The notes: generated by a model not told the origin, from the letters alone. A stretch of 64,000 nt of DNA from Psychrobacter sp. PL19 (GCF_017875835.1 NZ_JAGING010000001.1:2480001-2544000); one strand, 5' to 3'. Counted from the first letter of the stretch, positions 7,503-17,340 are shown. Program-made: numbers and translations.

Positions 7503-8636
7503 ATGACTTACTCAATCTTTAACCAAACGCCAAACAACGCTATGAAAGAACCGATGTTTTTTGGTCAGCCCGTCAATATTGCCCGCTATGATCAACAAAA
7601 GCATCCTATCTTTGAACAGTTGATTGAAAAGCAATTGTCGTTCTTTTGGCGTCCAGAAGAAGTCGACGTGTCAAAAGACCGTATGGACTTTGGCAACCTA
7701 TCCTCGCATGAGCAGCATATATTTTTGAGTAACCTGAAGTACCAGACCCTACTCGACTCTATCCAAGGTCGTAGCCCAAACGTGGTGCTACTCCCGTTAG
7801 TCTCTATTCCTGAGCTTGAAACCTGGATTGAGACTTGGTCATTTTCAGAGACCATTCACTCGCGCAGTTATACCCATATTATTCGTAACATCGTCAATGA
7901 CCCAAGCCTAGTGTTTGATGACATCATGACCAATGAGCATATCTTAGGGCGCGCCTCTGATATCGCCCAGTACTATGACGAGCTATATCACAACTCGCAG
8001 ATTTACAGCTTGTTCGGCGCAGGCACGCATACTATTAATGACAAAGAAGTGACGGTTGATTTGACCTCCCTAAAAAAGCAACTATATCTGTGCATCATGG
8101 CGGTTAACGTCCTTGAAGCAATTCGCTTTTATGTATCGTTTGCCTGCTCGTTCGCCTTTGCTGAACGTAAGCTGATGGAAGGCAATGCCAAAATCATCAA
8201 GCTAATTGCTCGTGATGAAGCCTTACATTTGACTGGTACACAGCATATGCTGAACCTAATGCGCAATGGTAAAGACGATCCAGAAATGGTACAGATTGCC
8301 AATGAGTGCTATGAGCAAAGCATCGAGATATTCCGCAAGGCCGCTGAGCAAGAAAAAGAATGGGCCAGCTATTTATTTAAAGATGGCTCAATGATTGGCC
8401 TGAATAAAGATATTTTATGCCAATATATTGAATACATCACTAACTTGCGTATGGAAGCGGTTGGCCTACCATCAGCATTCCCAAATTCTAAATCGAACCC
8501 CATTCCATGGATCAATACCTGGCTGTCCTCTGATAATGTTCAGGTCGCGCCACAAGAAACTGAAATCAGTTCATATTTAGTTGGTCAGATTGATTCAGAT
8601 TTATCAAATAATGATTTTGATGACTTTGAGCTATAG
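7503..8636 (+). CDS. nrdB: Ribonucleoside-diphosphate reductase, class Ia beta subunit
   Basis: NrdB houses the diiron-tyrosyl radical needed by NrdA. In the 377-residue form, the iron ligands D85, E116 and H119 and the radical tyrosine Y123 ([12 protein letters not shown]) match E. coli D84, E115, H118 and Y122. The [25 protein letters not shown] and [16 protein letters not shown] segments complete the ferritin-like fold. The C-terminal tail ([12 protein letters not shown]) is the NrdA-docking peptide. The ATG at 7503 is chosen over the one at 7497: the AAAGG sequence lies about 8 bases before it, and the protein then begins MTYSIFNQ, aligning with the E. coli start. yfaE follows 110 bases downstream. 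Confidence 0.98.
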   Translation: MTYSIFNQTPNNAMKEPMFFGQPVNIARYDQQKHPIFEQLIEKQLSFFWRPEEVDVSKDRMDFGNLSSHEQHIFLSNLKYQTLLDSIQGRSPNVVLLPLVSIPELETWIETWSFSETIHSRSYTHIIRNIVNDPSLVFDDIMTNEHILGRASDIAQYYDELYHNSQIYSLFGAGTHTINDKEVTVDLTSLKKQLYLCIMAVNVLEAIRFYVSFACSFAFAERKLMEGNAKIIKLIARDEALHLTGTQHMLNLMRNGKDDPEMVQIANECYEQSIEIFRKAAEQEKEWASYLFKDGSMIGLNKDILCQYIEYITNLRMEAVGLPSAFPNSKSNPIPWINTWLSSDNVQVAPQETEISSYLVGQIDSDLSNNDFDDFEL

Positions 8637-8746
8637 AGAATGGTAGCCAGCTGAGTAAAAGTTTAGCTTGGTGTCTCATTAACAATGAATAAGGTCGATT
8701 GACAAACAGATAGCATACGACAGGACTAATCGCGATAGGATCAACT

Positions 8747-9013
8747 ATGACATGGGTAATGACCAGTAAACAGCAGTTCTACTTACATGACGATGAGAGC
8801 CTACTAGATGGGCTGCTGCGGACTGGTCATGAGGTTAACTACCAATGTAAGGAAGGCTATTGTGGCAGTTGCCGTATACGCCGGATTGCAGGCTCACATC
8901 CGGTCGATTATCCGTTTGCACCACTGGCTATGATTGAGGACGATGAGATCCTAGCTTGTTGTTGCCGGGTACAAGGCGTTATTTATATCGAGCATGAGTT
9001 TATCAAAGACTAA
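8747..9013 (+). CDS. yfaE: YfaE-like [2Fe-2S] ferredoxin for NrdB radical maintenance
   Basis: An 88-residue plant-type [2Fe-2S] ferredoxin. Cluster ligands C34, C39 and C42 are in NYQCKEGYCGSC, and the fourth is among C71-C73 in ILACCCRV. In E. coli YfaE reduces the NrdB diiron site so the tyrosyl radical can be regenerated, and it is encoded immediately after nrdB. The same position here strongly supports that role. AGGA lies 7 bases before the ATG; an in-frame ATG at 8759 is the alternative start. The run of three cysteines near the C-terminus is slightly unusual. Confidence 0.93.
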   Translation: MTWVMTSKQQFYLHDDESLLDGLLRTGHEVNYQCKEGYCGSCRIRRIAGSHPVDYPFAPLAMIEDDEILACCCRVQGVIYIEHEFIKD

Positions 9014-9039
9014 TTTGTAGAACCGTTATCAGCAGCCAT

Positions 9040-9080
9040 AAAAAAGCGCGTTATCTTAATCAAGATAGCGCGCTTTTTTT
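9040..9080. terminator. Bidirectional terminator, yfaE / serine protease
   Basis: AAAAGCGCGTTATCTT pairs with AAGATAGCGCGCTTTT around a 4-base loop, with A and T runs on either side. It serves both convergent genes. Confidence 0.9.
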
Positions 9081-9098
9081 TATCACTTACTATGAGCT

Positions 9099-10427
9099 CT
9101 ACTGCTGCTGAGTAGCGGCGTCATTTTCGAACAGCTGTAGCAATTCTTCACGCATACGTAACCGTTCTTCTTCAGACATCATCGGTCCGTCTTGATCGCC
9201 ACCATGATAACTTGGTTGACCATTTAAGCTGCCCTTATCGATGGTAGTTGGTGGCTCAACTGTCTCTTGCTGTGGGCGTTCGGCTAGCATAATTTTGGCT
9301 TGCTTGTTTTTGCCGTCACGCAATATCTGCGTGTTGAGCTCAGTACGGATGGGTTTGCGAGCCACATATTGTATCAGAGTATTGGCATCAGTCATCTCAA
9401 TACCATCAATGGTTAAGATCACATCACCGGCCTTTAGGCCACTTTTTGCCGCTGGGCCTTTATCGATAACTTTGAGTACTTCCACACCCGTTGAGGTTTC
9501 AAGACGGGTCGGATCTTGTAGCTGTGACTGGATTTCAATCCCTAGCCAGCCCCGAGTCACACGACCATCTTTAATCAGCGCGTTCATTACCTGTTCCACT
9601 AAAGCCGTTGGAATGGCAAAGCCGATACCCATCGAGCCCCCAGAACGTGAAAATATAACAGTATTAATCCCCACTAGCTCACCACGAGCATCAACTAGCG
9701 CACCGCCTGAATTGCCTGGGTTAATAGCGGCATCCGTTTGAATGAAATCTTCAAATTTATTCACCCCAAGCCCAGTACGACCGGTCGCTGAGATAATCCC
9801 TTGAGTCACCGTTTGCCCCACGCCAAATGGATTACCAATCGCTAATGCTAAATCACCCACGCGAATAGGAATTTCACGAAAACCAAGCGGTGTTAGCCCA
9901 GTCATGTCTACCTTAATGACGGCTAAATCACTGTCAGGATCGGTACCAATGAGTGTGGCACGACTTTTACGACCATCGTTGAAGGCGACAGTAATTTCAT
10001 CCGCTTTTTCTATGACATGAGCATTAGTGACAATATAGCCATCCTTTGACACTATGACTCCAGAGCCTAAATTGGTAGGACCTTGTCCTTGCGGACCCTC
10101 ATTATGAAACTCAAAAAAGCGGCGCAAGACCGGATCATCCATATAGGGATGCTCTTCCATCACTTGAGTCGTGTAGATATTTACCACCGACTGCGAGGCA
10201 CGGGCAACTGCATTGTGATAAGAAGAGATAGGTGCTGGGGTGTCAGACACTGAAGCGGATGCTTGTTGCTCAACAGCCGTGGTTCTTGGTGGCTCCCATT
10301 TGGCCTCTGACGGGGTCTTCATACTCGCAAACAACCAGACAAAAGCTGCAATAACTATCAGCAATAAGGCCCAAGGTAGCCATTTTAAGAAACCGGCCTT
10401 GTTATTGGTGTTCAGGGATGACGACAT
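9099..10427 (-). CDS. Membrane-anchored DegS/DegQ-like serine protease with one PDZ domain
   Basis: A periplasmic HtrA-family quality-control protease of 442 residues. Residues 13-35 form an uncleaved N-terminal transmembrane anchor (WLPWALLLIVIAAFVWLF). The trypsin-like domain carries the triad H137 (TNAHVIE), D167 (DSDLAVIK) and S240 (NPGNSGGAL). A single PDZ domain covers about 295-385 (GWLGIEIQ, then AAKSGLKAGDVILTIDG). One PDZ plus an anchor resembles DegS/AlgW, the sensor that starts the sigma-E envelope-stress cascade. The Gln/Glu-rich tail after 385 is longer than in E. coli DegS. A structured region with nested inverted repeats precedes the start. A DegQ-type general protease remains possible. 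Confidence 0.9.
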   Translation of the reverse strand: MSSSLNTNNKAGFLKWLPWALLLIVIAAFVWLFASMKTPSEAKWEPPRTTAVEQQASASVSDTPAPISSYHNAVARASQSVVNIYTTQVMEEHPYMDDPVLRRFFEFHNEGPQGQGPTNLGSGVIVSKDGYIVTNAHVIEKADEITVAFNDGRKSRATLIGTDPDSDLAVIKVDMTGLTPLGFREIPIRVGDLALAIGNPFGVGQTVTQGIISATGRTGLGVNKFEDFIQTDAAINPGNSGGALVDARGELVGINTVIFSRSGGSMGIGFAIPTALVEQVMNALIKDGRVTRGWLGIEIQSQLQDPTRLETSTGVEVLKVIDKGPAAKSGLKAGDVILTIDGIEMTDANTLIQYVARKPIRTELNTQILRDGKNKQAKIMLAERPQQETVEPPTTIDKGSLNGQPSYHGGDQDGPMMSEEERLRMREELLQLFENDAATQQQ

Positions 10428-10451
10428 ATAGAAAAACCTCTATGTATTTGA

Positions 10452-10501
10452 TACAGACGTACAGCGTCTGAGACTCTCAGACCAACAATATTTCGTCTGT
10501 A
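10452..10501. promoter_or_regulatory. Nested inverted repeats upstream of the DegS-like gene
   Basis: TACAGACG (10452-10459) is exactly complementary to CGTCTGTA (10494-10501). Inside them GTCTGAG (10466-10472) pairs with CTCAGAC (10476-10482) around ACT. The left arm can alternatively pair with CGTCTG at 10465-10470. It ends 25 bases before the protease start. The rest of the 10428-10764 gap is AT-rich and contains no gene. Confidence 0.55.
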
Positions 10502-10726
10502 AATTATAACTGGCAACAAGGTTAAATTGTAACGGATCGTGTACCGTTTCAGTTAGTATGCTTGTCAGAATTTTTTCAGCAGTATGATAAAATAACTGTC
10601 ATCCATATTATATGCTTTTATTGACAGCAAGTACTTAGCTAATACGAAATATTAGTAAGTTACAATAACAATCGAATCTAAATAATTAAGTTAGATTAAT
10701 CAAATCACAGTAGTTAATCTCACTTA

Positions 10727-10750
10727 ATTAAACCGACTTAATTAAACCAA
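10727..10750. repeat. 12-bp tandem duplication before the Nif3-like gene
   Basis: CTTAATTAAACC occurs twice with a one-to-two-base offset just upstream of the AGGAAA ribosome binding site of the next gene. Confidence 0.55.
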
Positions 10751-10764
10751 AACAGGAAACCATA

Positions 10765-11607
10765 ATGACTACTAAAGACGTCATAACTGAAGAATCCAGC
10801 CCTTCCGTAACCGCTCAGACCTTGACACAATTTTGTGACGACTATCTGAGTGCTGCTGCTTTTAAAGACTACGCTCCTAATGGCTTACAAGTGGATGGTG
10901 GCCGACCTATACGGCGCATTGTCACTGGCGTTACTGCTTGTGAAGCCTTGATCGATGCGGCGATTGCTGATAATGCCGATGCAATCATGGTACATCATGG
11001 TTACTTTTGGAAAGGTGAACCTGCCCCTATAGTAGGTATGAAAGGACAACGTATTCGTAAATTGCTGCAGAACGGCATCTCGTTAATCGCTTATCACCTA
11101 CCCCTTGATGGTCACCCAGTAATTGGTAATAACGTCAAACTTGCAGAGGCGCTAAACATGACCATCACTGAGGCGCTCTATCCTAATGATTCACATCCGG
11201 TGGGCAACATCGCAACGTGTGCCCCGCAAACTGCCCATAGTCTAAGCGCTATCATCACCGAAGCATTAGGACGTGCGCCGCTGCATATCTCTGGCGACTA
11301 TAATGCGGCTGATAATACGGCTGATAATAATAGTACCGCTACTCACTCGAAGCGCCTCGAGCGTATTGGGATATGTACGGGCGGCGCGCAAGATATGATC
11401 GAACAGGCGGCAGTAATGGGCTGTGATGCTTTTATCTCGGGTGAAATATCAGAACGTACCACTCATATCGCTCGCGAACTTGGTATTGACTACTTTGCCT
11501 GCGGTCATCACGCTACAGAACGTGACGGTATTCAGGCATTAGGTGAGTTAATTGCACAACACTTTAGCGTACCAGTGACTTTTATTGATATTGATAATCC
11601 AGCGTAA
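10765..11607 (+). CDS. Nif3-like dinuclear metal centre protein (YbgI/DUF34)
   Basis: A 280-residue member of the Nif3/YbgI family, whose hexamers hold a two-metal site; proposed to act as a GTP cyclohydrolase type or metal-related housekeeping protein, with no settled function. Family marks are the NGLQVDG start motif (about 40-46), the metal-binding VHHGYFW (about 95-101), AYHLPLDGHP (about 113-122), and the C-terminal CGHHATERDG (about 247-256), which provides the remaining His and Glu ligands. A short insertion (ADNTADNNSTATHSK) near 188 is low complexity and variable. AGGAAA stands about 6 bases before the ATG. Confidence 0.92.
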   Translation: MTTKDVITEESSPSVTAQTLTQFCDDYLSAAAFKDYAPNGLQVDGGRPIRRIVTGVTACEALIDAAIADNADAIMVHHGYFWKGEPAPIVGMKGQRIRKLLQNGISLIAYHLPLDGHPVIGNNVKLAEALNMTITEALYPNDSHPVGNIATCAPQTAHSLSAIITEALGRAPLHISGDYNAADNTADNNSTATHSKRLERIGICTGGAQDMIEQAAVMGCDAFISGEISERTTHIARELGIDYFACGHHATERDGIQALGELIAQHFSVPVTFIDIDNPA

Positions 11608-12746
11608 TCACGAGTTAAAACTATCCTTGCTGCATTATGTTAGGGCCTGTGCTTATTTAGACGAAAGGCTTAATATGATTTGATAGCAGTATTAAGACTA
11701 CATTTAGATTCAGCGAGCTAGGATAGAAAATTAATGGATATTTGTTAAGTTATTTTGATAAACTTTAGTTGGTTAAAAATTAAGCAAAATATATCTATTT
11801 TTGACCGTCTACCACCTAATTGTTAAGTTTTATCACTCTTTTCTTAACTTAACTTGAATACTGCAACTAATACCCGCATATTAGCAACTTGTAAGAGAAT
11901 GTTTTGTCATGAAACTTCCCATTTATTATAGCTTCCGGTTATAGCGTTAAATGATGCGGTAGTTATTCATATATTCATTACATGATACGGCCTATGATTT
12001 TACCTGCAGTTTTCTGAGGCAGGTGGCTATTTATCCGTGTTATGCGTTGGCCTATTTTTGTAGCGGCTACTAGTACTGATGAGAATCTGAGTAACGACTT
12101 GCAGTGATACCCTGTGATGACACCATATATTTAATGATCACTATGTATCCTATATTTAGCGTAGCAATAACAGTATAGAACGATTTTTTGACCTCACTTT
12201 CTATTTGAAACGTGACGGTCATAAAATTCATTATTTATCTGTATTGCTAGACGATGGCATATTATTACGTCTTCTACTCTATAAGTTACTTGTAGAGCAG
12301 ATGGTCGTTAATATCAGTACAGTAGACGTTGATTTAGATTTTTAGTTGGGTTTTACCACTACCATATCAATATTACTGTTTATGCCTATGTCTCAATAAC
12401 TTATTCATGGCCTTACCTATGTTTAATATAATTTTTACCCTATTTTTGTAGCGAGCTTTGCTAACGAATTGTGTAATTCGTATCTTTGATTGTGCAGCGT
12501 TTAAGTCTTTTTAAATCGACGCTAGCGGATAGGTTGAACCCCATCTTCATATTAGCTATTTGTATCAATAACCAATACAAATAACATTGATAATGGTGGC
12601 TTTTATATTTAAGCAAGGTGATATTCACTTTTCCTATTGAGGAGTGAACAGCACTTAAAATGTAAATTTAGCGAATGCTAGCGATATAAGCATTCGTTAA
12701 TGACTCATTTTACGGTAAGCAGGATGGCTAAAATTAGGAGACATGC
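11608..12746. other. Long non-coding stretch before the MltF-like gene
   Basis: About 1.1 kb of AT-rich DNA with no convincing reading frame on either strand. Visible elements are a hairpin ACCTGC...GCAGGT (about 12002-12026), ACGAATT/AATTCGT (about 12463-12481), and a stem CGAATGCT/AGCATTCG (12672-12696) ending about 50 bases before the next start. The 15-mer CCTATTTTTGTAGCG occurs twice (about 12051 and 12441). This could be a long leader, a decayed gene, or hold an unrecognised RNA. Confidence 0.5.
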
Positions 12747-13937
12747 ATGCAACGTATTACTTATCGTGTCAAAGTATCCGCGCAAGGTGCCAAACGCCGT
12801 ATTTCTTATTTACTGCATCCTGCTAGACGCTTGCTTAACACCAGAAGTAACCTCGTTCCATCTACTCGTTTTGCCAAGTCTAAGAAATTTATACAAGTAT
12901 CCGGCATTGCATTACTATCCCTACCCGCTGAGAGTCTCACGACCATGAGCGACCCTGTGCCAGCCTATGATCATGTGATGCTAGAACAGACATTGACTAT
13001 TGCAGCCGTGCCTGGTGATAGCACCTACTTTGCCACCGATGGCTTCCAACATGGCTTCGGCTATGATTTGTTGCGTAGCTATGCTGATCAGCTTGGGGTA
13101 ACTATTGACCTAAAAGCCTACGCTAGCGAGGAAGCAGCACTAAGAGCGCTACAATCAGGTAATGCTGATATGGCACTAACCACTGCTAGCACCCAACTAA
13201 AAAGTCAATTTGGCCTACCCTCAGTAAATTTAAGCTGTGGTTATGACACCAGCTTGACTAAAAATGGCTTACATCCCAGAGTCAGCTGGACGTTCAACCA
13301 AGCAAATGACCCACTGTCAAAAAAAGCCAGCTATTTCTTATGTAACGGCATTAAGCTAGAAGAAACTCAAAAGTTAGCGGCGTTCTACAATCAAAACTTA
13401 CTCAAAGATGCCTACAGTCAGCAGCATTTTAAAAAGACTATGACTGAAAAACTTCCTGATTATCAGTCTTCTTTTAAAGAGCAAGCGCAATACTACAATC
13501 ATGATTGGGAATTATTGGTAGCAATGGGTTATCAAGAGTCGCATCTCGATGCCAATGCTGTATCGCCTACAGGAGTGCGCGGTATCATGATGCTCACCAA
13601 TAATACCGCTAAGGCAATGGGGGTCTCTAACCGTGTTGATCCCGGCCAAAGTATTAGTGGCGGTGCACGTTATTTAGAGCAGATGAAGTCCGACTTTGCA
13701 GATGTGCCAAAAACTGACCGCATTTGGTTCGCACTCGCCGGCTATAACATGGGGCCGAATGCAGTTAAGGGTATTCAACGCAAGCTTAGAGCAGACGGGA
13801 TTGATGATAAGAGCTGGGCAAATATTTATGCCTATCTATCAGAAAATGAGGCGTCAAATAGTCGTTTTGGTCAGGTTATGGACTATGTCAGTAATATTAG
13901 AAGTTATCTTGAAACCATGAAAACCGAGATGGTTTAA
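12747..13937 (+). CDS. MltF-like lytic transglycosylase, shortened
   Basis: A peptidoglycan-cleaving enzyme of 396 residues with the MltF layout: a periplasmic solute-binding-type domain (about 80-200, LTIAAVPGDSTYF and FGYDLLRSYADQLGV) followed by an SLT transglycosylase domain (about 245-395). The catalytic Glu is E264 in MGYQESHLDANA, and the AGYNMGPNAV motif at 331-340 lines the active site. E. coli MltF has about 518 residues; here the binding domain is cut to roughly half, lacking most of its second lobe. The N-terminus (1-45) is very basic with a weak hydrophobic segment near 50-62, an odd export signal. AGGAG lies 6 bases before the ATG. Confidence 0.85.
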   Translation: MQRITYRVKVSAQGAKRRISYLLHPARRLLNTRSNLVPSTRFAKSKKFIQVSGIALLSLPAESLTTMSDPVPAYDHVMLEQTLTIAAVPGDSTYFATDGFQHGFGYDLLRSYADQLGVTIDLKAYASEEAALRALQSGNADMALTTASTQLKSQFGLPSVNLSCGYDTSLTKNGLHPRVSWTFNQANDPLSKKASYFLCNGIKLEETQKLAAFYNQNLLKDAYSQQHFKKTMTEKLPDYQSSFKEQAQYYNHDWELLVAMGYQESHLDANAVSPTGVRGIMMLTNNTAKAMGVSNRVDPGQSISGGARYLEQMKSDFADVPKTDRIWFALAGYNMGPNAVKGIQRKLRADGIDDKSWANIYAYLSENEASNSRFGQVMDYVSNIRSYLETMKTEMV

Positions 13938-13965
13938 TAGACTCTTTCAAGTAAAAAACTTCAGA

Positions 13966-14001
13966 CAAAAAAGCTGCTCTTTGATAAGAGCAGCTTTTTT
14001 T
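13966..14001. terminator. Bidirectional terminator, mltF-like / mltD
   Basis: AAAAAAGCTGCTCTT pairs with AAGAGCAGCTTTTTT around a short loop. It lies between the convergent genes and works on both strands. Confidence 0.92.
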
Positions 14002-14056
14002 GTGGGATAAGGACAAGTTTAAATCATCAGTTAAAGTAATGGCTATAAAACAGCTA

Positions 14057-17000
14057 TTAGCGGTTCGGTACGGTCAGACGCTGGCCACGCTGTAACATAG
14101 TATCGGCTGCAATCTTGTTCATATCAGCCAGCTCTTGGGTTGAAACCCCATATTTACGTGCTAGACCGATCAAGCTATCGCCTGAACCTACAGTATAACT
14201 GACCGTGACTTTTGGCACTTTAATCGTTTGCCCGCGCTGTAGCTGTGCATTAGGCGCTAGATTATTAGTCGCAGCTAAGTCTTCTACTGAAACCCCTAGA
14301 CTGCGCGCTAAAGCGATTAAGCCGTCACCTGACTGCACTTTATAGTTTTCTGTATTACTAAGCTTCTTGCCACTGCTGTTGGTCGCGGTACTGCTACTGC
14401 TACTGTTGCTACTGCTGCTAGCTGAAACATTCGCGCTACTACCACTTACAGGAATAATGATGGTACGGCCAAGTATCAAGTTGGACGTATTGCTCAAACC
14501 GTTGGCTGATGCCAGGTCGCTCAAACCAATATTATATCGATTGGCCACGCCTGTTAAGCTATCGCCTGACTGCACTTTGTAGCTGGTTGGCTGGTTGTTT
14601 AATTGACGGCTTACTTCTATCTTAGAAACGGGAACTTTAATCGTCTGACCACGTTGTAAACGCGCGTTAGCGTCAAAGCTGCTGTTGACAGCAGCCACTT
14701 GCCCCGCACTAACACCGATACTATTGGCAATACCAATTAAAGTATCCCCTGATTTTACTTTATAGTTACTAGTAGGCGTTGAACTGCTGGCACTGGCACT
14801 ACTACTATTATTACTGCTACTGCTAGGAGCTGTGAAATCTACGCTGGTAGGTACTTTGAGCGTTTGACCCACATATAACGAATCGGTCGTGCCAAGGCTA
14901 TTGAGACTGGCTAAAGCATCCGTTGAAATATTGAATTGACGTGCTAGTGCAATTAGGCCGTCACCAGATTTTACCTTGTAGTTCTTAGTCGCGGCGGTCG
15001 ACTTACGGCTAGGTTTTGAAGACGGAGCGGCAGGGGTAACGGCAGGTGCCGTCACTTTACCGGCAATCAACCATAATTTTTGACCTCTTAACAAATCAGC
15101 ACGGCTACTCAAATTATTGTAGGTTGCCAGCTGGGTCACTGATAAACCAAAGCGATTAGCGGTACCAATAAGAGTATCACCTCCCTGTACCACGTAACTT
15201 TCAGGTTGGTTTGCTGTTGTGGCACCAGCACTGCTTAGCGGCTCAATAGTTTTGGCATTGTATAGATATAAGGTACTACCAGATAATAGAGTTGCACTAG
15301 CATCTATTTGGTTCCACTCCGTGATATCACGCCAGCTAACACCAGCTCGGCTGGCTATATTAGATAGGGTGTCGCCACGTTTTACCGAATAGGTAGTCCG
15401 TGTGCCTTGTGGTTTTGGTTTGCTTGCTGAATTTTTAGCGAAACTAAGCGTTTTCTCTTTACCGCTGGCTTCTAGGATAGACTGCTGCGTCTGAATTGCA
15501 GATAGCTTAATATTACCATCGATGGCGCTAATCACGTTGGTTTCAGGGGTTTGTGACTGAATTTGTTGTACGATGAAGTCGCGCTCTTGTTTGCTTAGTG
15601 GTGGCTCTTGAACAATGGTGTTATTTTGAGTAATCATTGCTGAAGTCGTTGGTAAGCTATTGCTATTTTTTAGCTCAGCGTTAATCTTATTGGTCTCTTT
15701 ACTAGTCAGTGGTGGTTCAGTACGGACAGACGCGTTACTACTATAGACCGAGCTGTTGTTAGGCGTGCTGGTTGGGGTAATGTAACTGGTCGTCTGCTGA
15801 GGCACACTAGCACTGGCAGCATAATCAGCTAGGCCGCTACCCGTAGTAGGCAATGATGAGCTGCTATAAGGCTTGCTATTGTAGCTAGGAGTCGTTGGGC
15901 TTGAATAGCTTGGCGCCGCCGTATTGCTGTTGCTTGAAGCAATAACATTACTGGTGCCATTACCTCTCAATGCGCTTAGCTTGGCATCAACCGTCAAGTT
16001 AACGTCATTAGGGATGATGACCCGCTGTGGACCTGATGAGTCAATACGTGATGAAGTTAGAGCTGTATTAAGCTTTTCTAGCTCGTCGTAACTGACCCCT
16101 GTCAATTGCGACACTTCAGATAAGCTCACGCCATAGTTGGCCGGCACACTACGAAAATGCTGACGGTTGGCAATCGCTGGCAGATAAACCCCATATTGCT
16201 CAGGTTGAGCAACAATTTCAGCAACGGCTAAAAAGCGCGGAACATAATTCATGGTTTCAGTCGGTAGCCTGAGTGACCAGTAATCAGTTGGCAATCCTTG
16301 AGCCGCATTGGCATCGATAGCTTTTTGAACACGACCAGGGCCGGCATTATAAGCGGCTAAAGCCAGCTCCCAGCTGCCAAACTGATTGTGTAATGCGGTC
16401 AAGAAGTCGTATGCTGCGCGGGTGGACTCGATAACGTCACGGCGACCGTCATAGCTGCTACTTTGGTTCAAACCGTAAATACGGCCCGTGCTTGGAATAA
16501 ATTGCCATAAACCTGCCGCAGCAGCACTACTCGTGCCACTAGGGTCATACGAGCTCTCAATAACGGGTAACAAGGCCAACTCAGTAGGGATATTGCGACG
16601 TTCCGCTTCACGTACGGTATGGTATAGGTAACGGCTGGCACGCGCAGTCAAACGGTTTAGATAATCCTGACGGCTGGTAAACCAGCTTTTTTGTCCTTCA
16701 ATACGCTGATTATAAACCGCTTTACTACCATTCATTTGATAGCCAGCCCGCAAGCGACTCCACAAGTCTCCGTATTGCTGGATGGCAAGTCTATTGTCTT
16801 CAACCATGGTCATATCACTGGCTTCTAATAAATCTGCCAGCTCATCTAAGCTATCAGCATCTAAATACGCAGTTGAATAGTCAGCGCTAGTGATTGGTTT
16901 TACCGCAGTAGCAGGGCGCTTAGTGACCACGGGCACGCTATTGGTTGCACCAGTACTTTTCACTGTTGAGGTATTACTACAAGCACTGAGGAGCAGAGCT

Positions 17001-17062
17001 GACACCGCAAGCGTCAGTGGCAAAGCGATAAATGAGCGAGAAGTTGATGACACAGTAGACAT
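14057..17062 (-). CDS. mltD: Lytic murein transglycosylase D with an expanded LysM array
   Basis: An outer-membrane lipoprotein that cleaves peptidoglycan glycan strands. The signal peptide ends in a lipobox LLSAC, so C28 is lipidated. The SLT domain (about 150-290) has catalytic E169 in PVIESSYDP, then GLWQFIPSTGRIYGL and ALAAYNAGPGRV. A degenerate LysM-like unit follows at about 310-350. After a Ser/Thr/Asn-rich linker there are seven clear LysM peptidoglycan-binding repeats, each opening Tyr-x-Val-x-x-Gly-Asp-x-Leu and ending Gln-x-x-x-Val-Pro. E. coli MltD is 452 residues with two LysM units; this one is 1001 residues. The repeats differ enough to be old rather than recent copies. Confidence 0.95.
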   Translation of the reverse strand: MSTVSSTSRSFIALPLTLAVSALLLSACSNTSTVKSTGATNSVPVVTKRPATAVKPITSADYSTAYLDADSLDELADLLEASDMTMVEDNRLAIQQYGDLWSRLRAGYQMNGSKAVYNQRIEGQKSWFTSRQDYLNRLTARASRYLYHTVREAERRNIPTELALLPVIESSYDPSGTSSAAAAGLWQFIPSTGRIYGLNQSSSYDGRRDVIESTRAAYDFLTALHNQFGSWELALAAYNAGPGRVQKAIDANAAQGLPTDYWSLRLPTETMNYVPRFLAVAEIVAQPEQYGVYLPAIANRQHFRSVPANYGVSLSEVSQLTGVSYDELEKLNTALTSSRIDSSGPQRVIIPNDVNLTVDAKLSALRGNGTSNVIASSNSNTAAPSYSSPTTPSYNSKPYSSSSLPTTGSGLADYAASASVPQQTTSYITPTSTPNNSSVYSSNASVRTEPPLTSKETNKINAELKNSNSLPTTSAMITQNNTIVQEPPLSKQERDFIVQQIQSQTPETNVISAIDGNIKLSAIQTQQSILEASGKEKTLSFAKNSASKPKPQGTRTTYSVKRGDTLSNIASRAGVSWRDITEWNQIDASATLLSGSTLYLYNAKTIEPLSSAGATTANQPESYVVQGGDTLIGTANRFGLSVTQLATYNNLSSRADLLRGQKLWLIAGKVTAPAVTPAAPSSKPSRKSTAATKNYKVKSGDGLIALARQFNISTDALASLNSLGTTDSLYVGQTLKVPTSVDFTAPSSSSNNSSSASASSSTPTSNYKVKSGDTLIGIANSIGVSAGQVAAVNSSFDANARLQRGQTIKVPVSKIEVSRQLNNQPTSYKVQSGDSLTGVANRYNIGLSDLASANGLSNTSNLILGRTIIIPVSGSSANVSASSSSNSSSSSTATNSSGKKLSNTENYKVQSGDGLIALARSLGVSVEDLAATNNLAPNAQLQRGQTIKVPKVTVSYTVGSGDSLIGLARKYGVSTQELADMNKIAADTMLQRGQRLTVPNR

Positions 17063-17287
17063 GATAATAGGAGCTTCCTAACAACAAGAATAGATGGAAA
17101 TAAAATTAATTGACAGTATAGTATGCAACGTAAAGCAAAGACCAGTGTAATATAAAAGATAATAGACAAAACGTAAGCGATTGTCTTAAGGCTTAAAACT
17201 AACACTATAAATGCTGGCTATATAAACCGGAGTACTAGAAAGACTAGTCGGTTGGAGTAATGCTACTAGGGCGTATCCTTCTTGTCT

Positions 17288-17340
17288 TTTATTATTCACT
17301 CGTTATCTTTTATTATTCACTCGTTGTTTTTTATTATTCA
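17288..17340. repeat. Tandem repeat at the stop codon of the NTF2-like gene
   Basis: Three copies of an approximately 18-20-bp unit (core TTTATTATTCACTCGTT). The innermost copy contains the gene's own stop codon (TTA at 17334 on this strand). The unit appears to have been duplicated outward from the coding end. The rest of 17063-17333 contains no gene. Confidence 0.8.

Noticed and set aside
12700..12948. Frame overlapping the start of the MltF-like gene
   Set aside because: It overlaps in another frame, lacks a ribosome binding site, and the 12747 start has AGGAG at good spacing.
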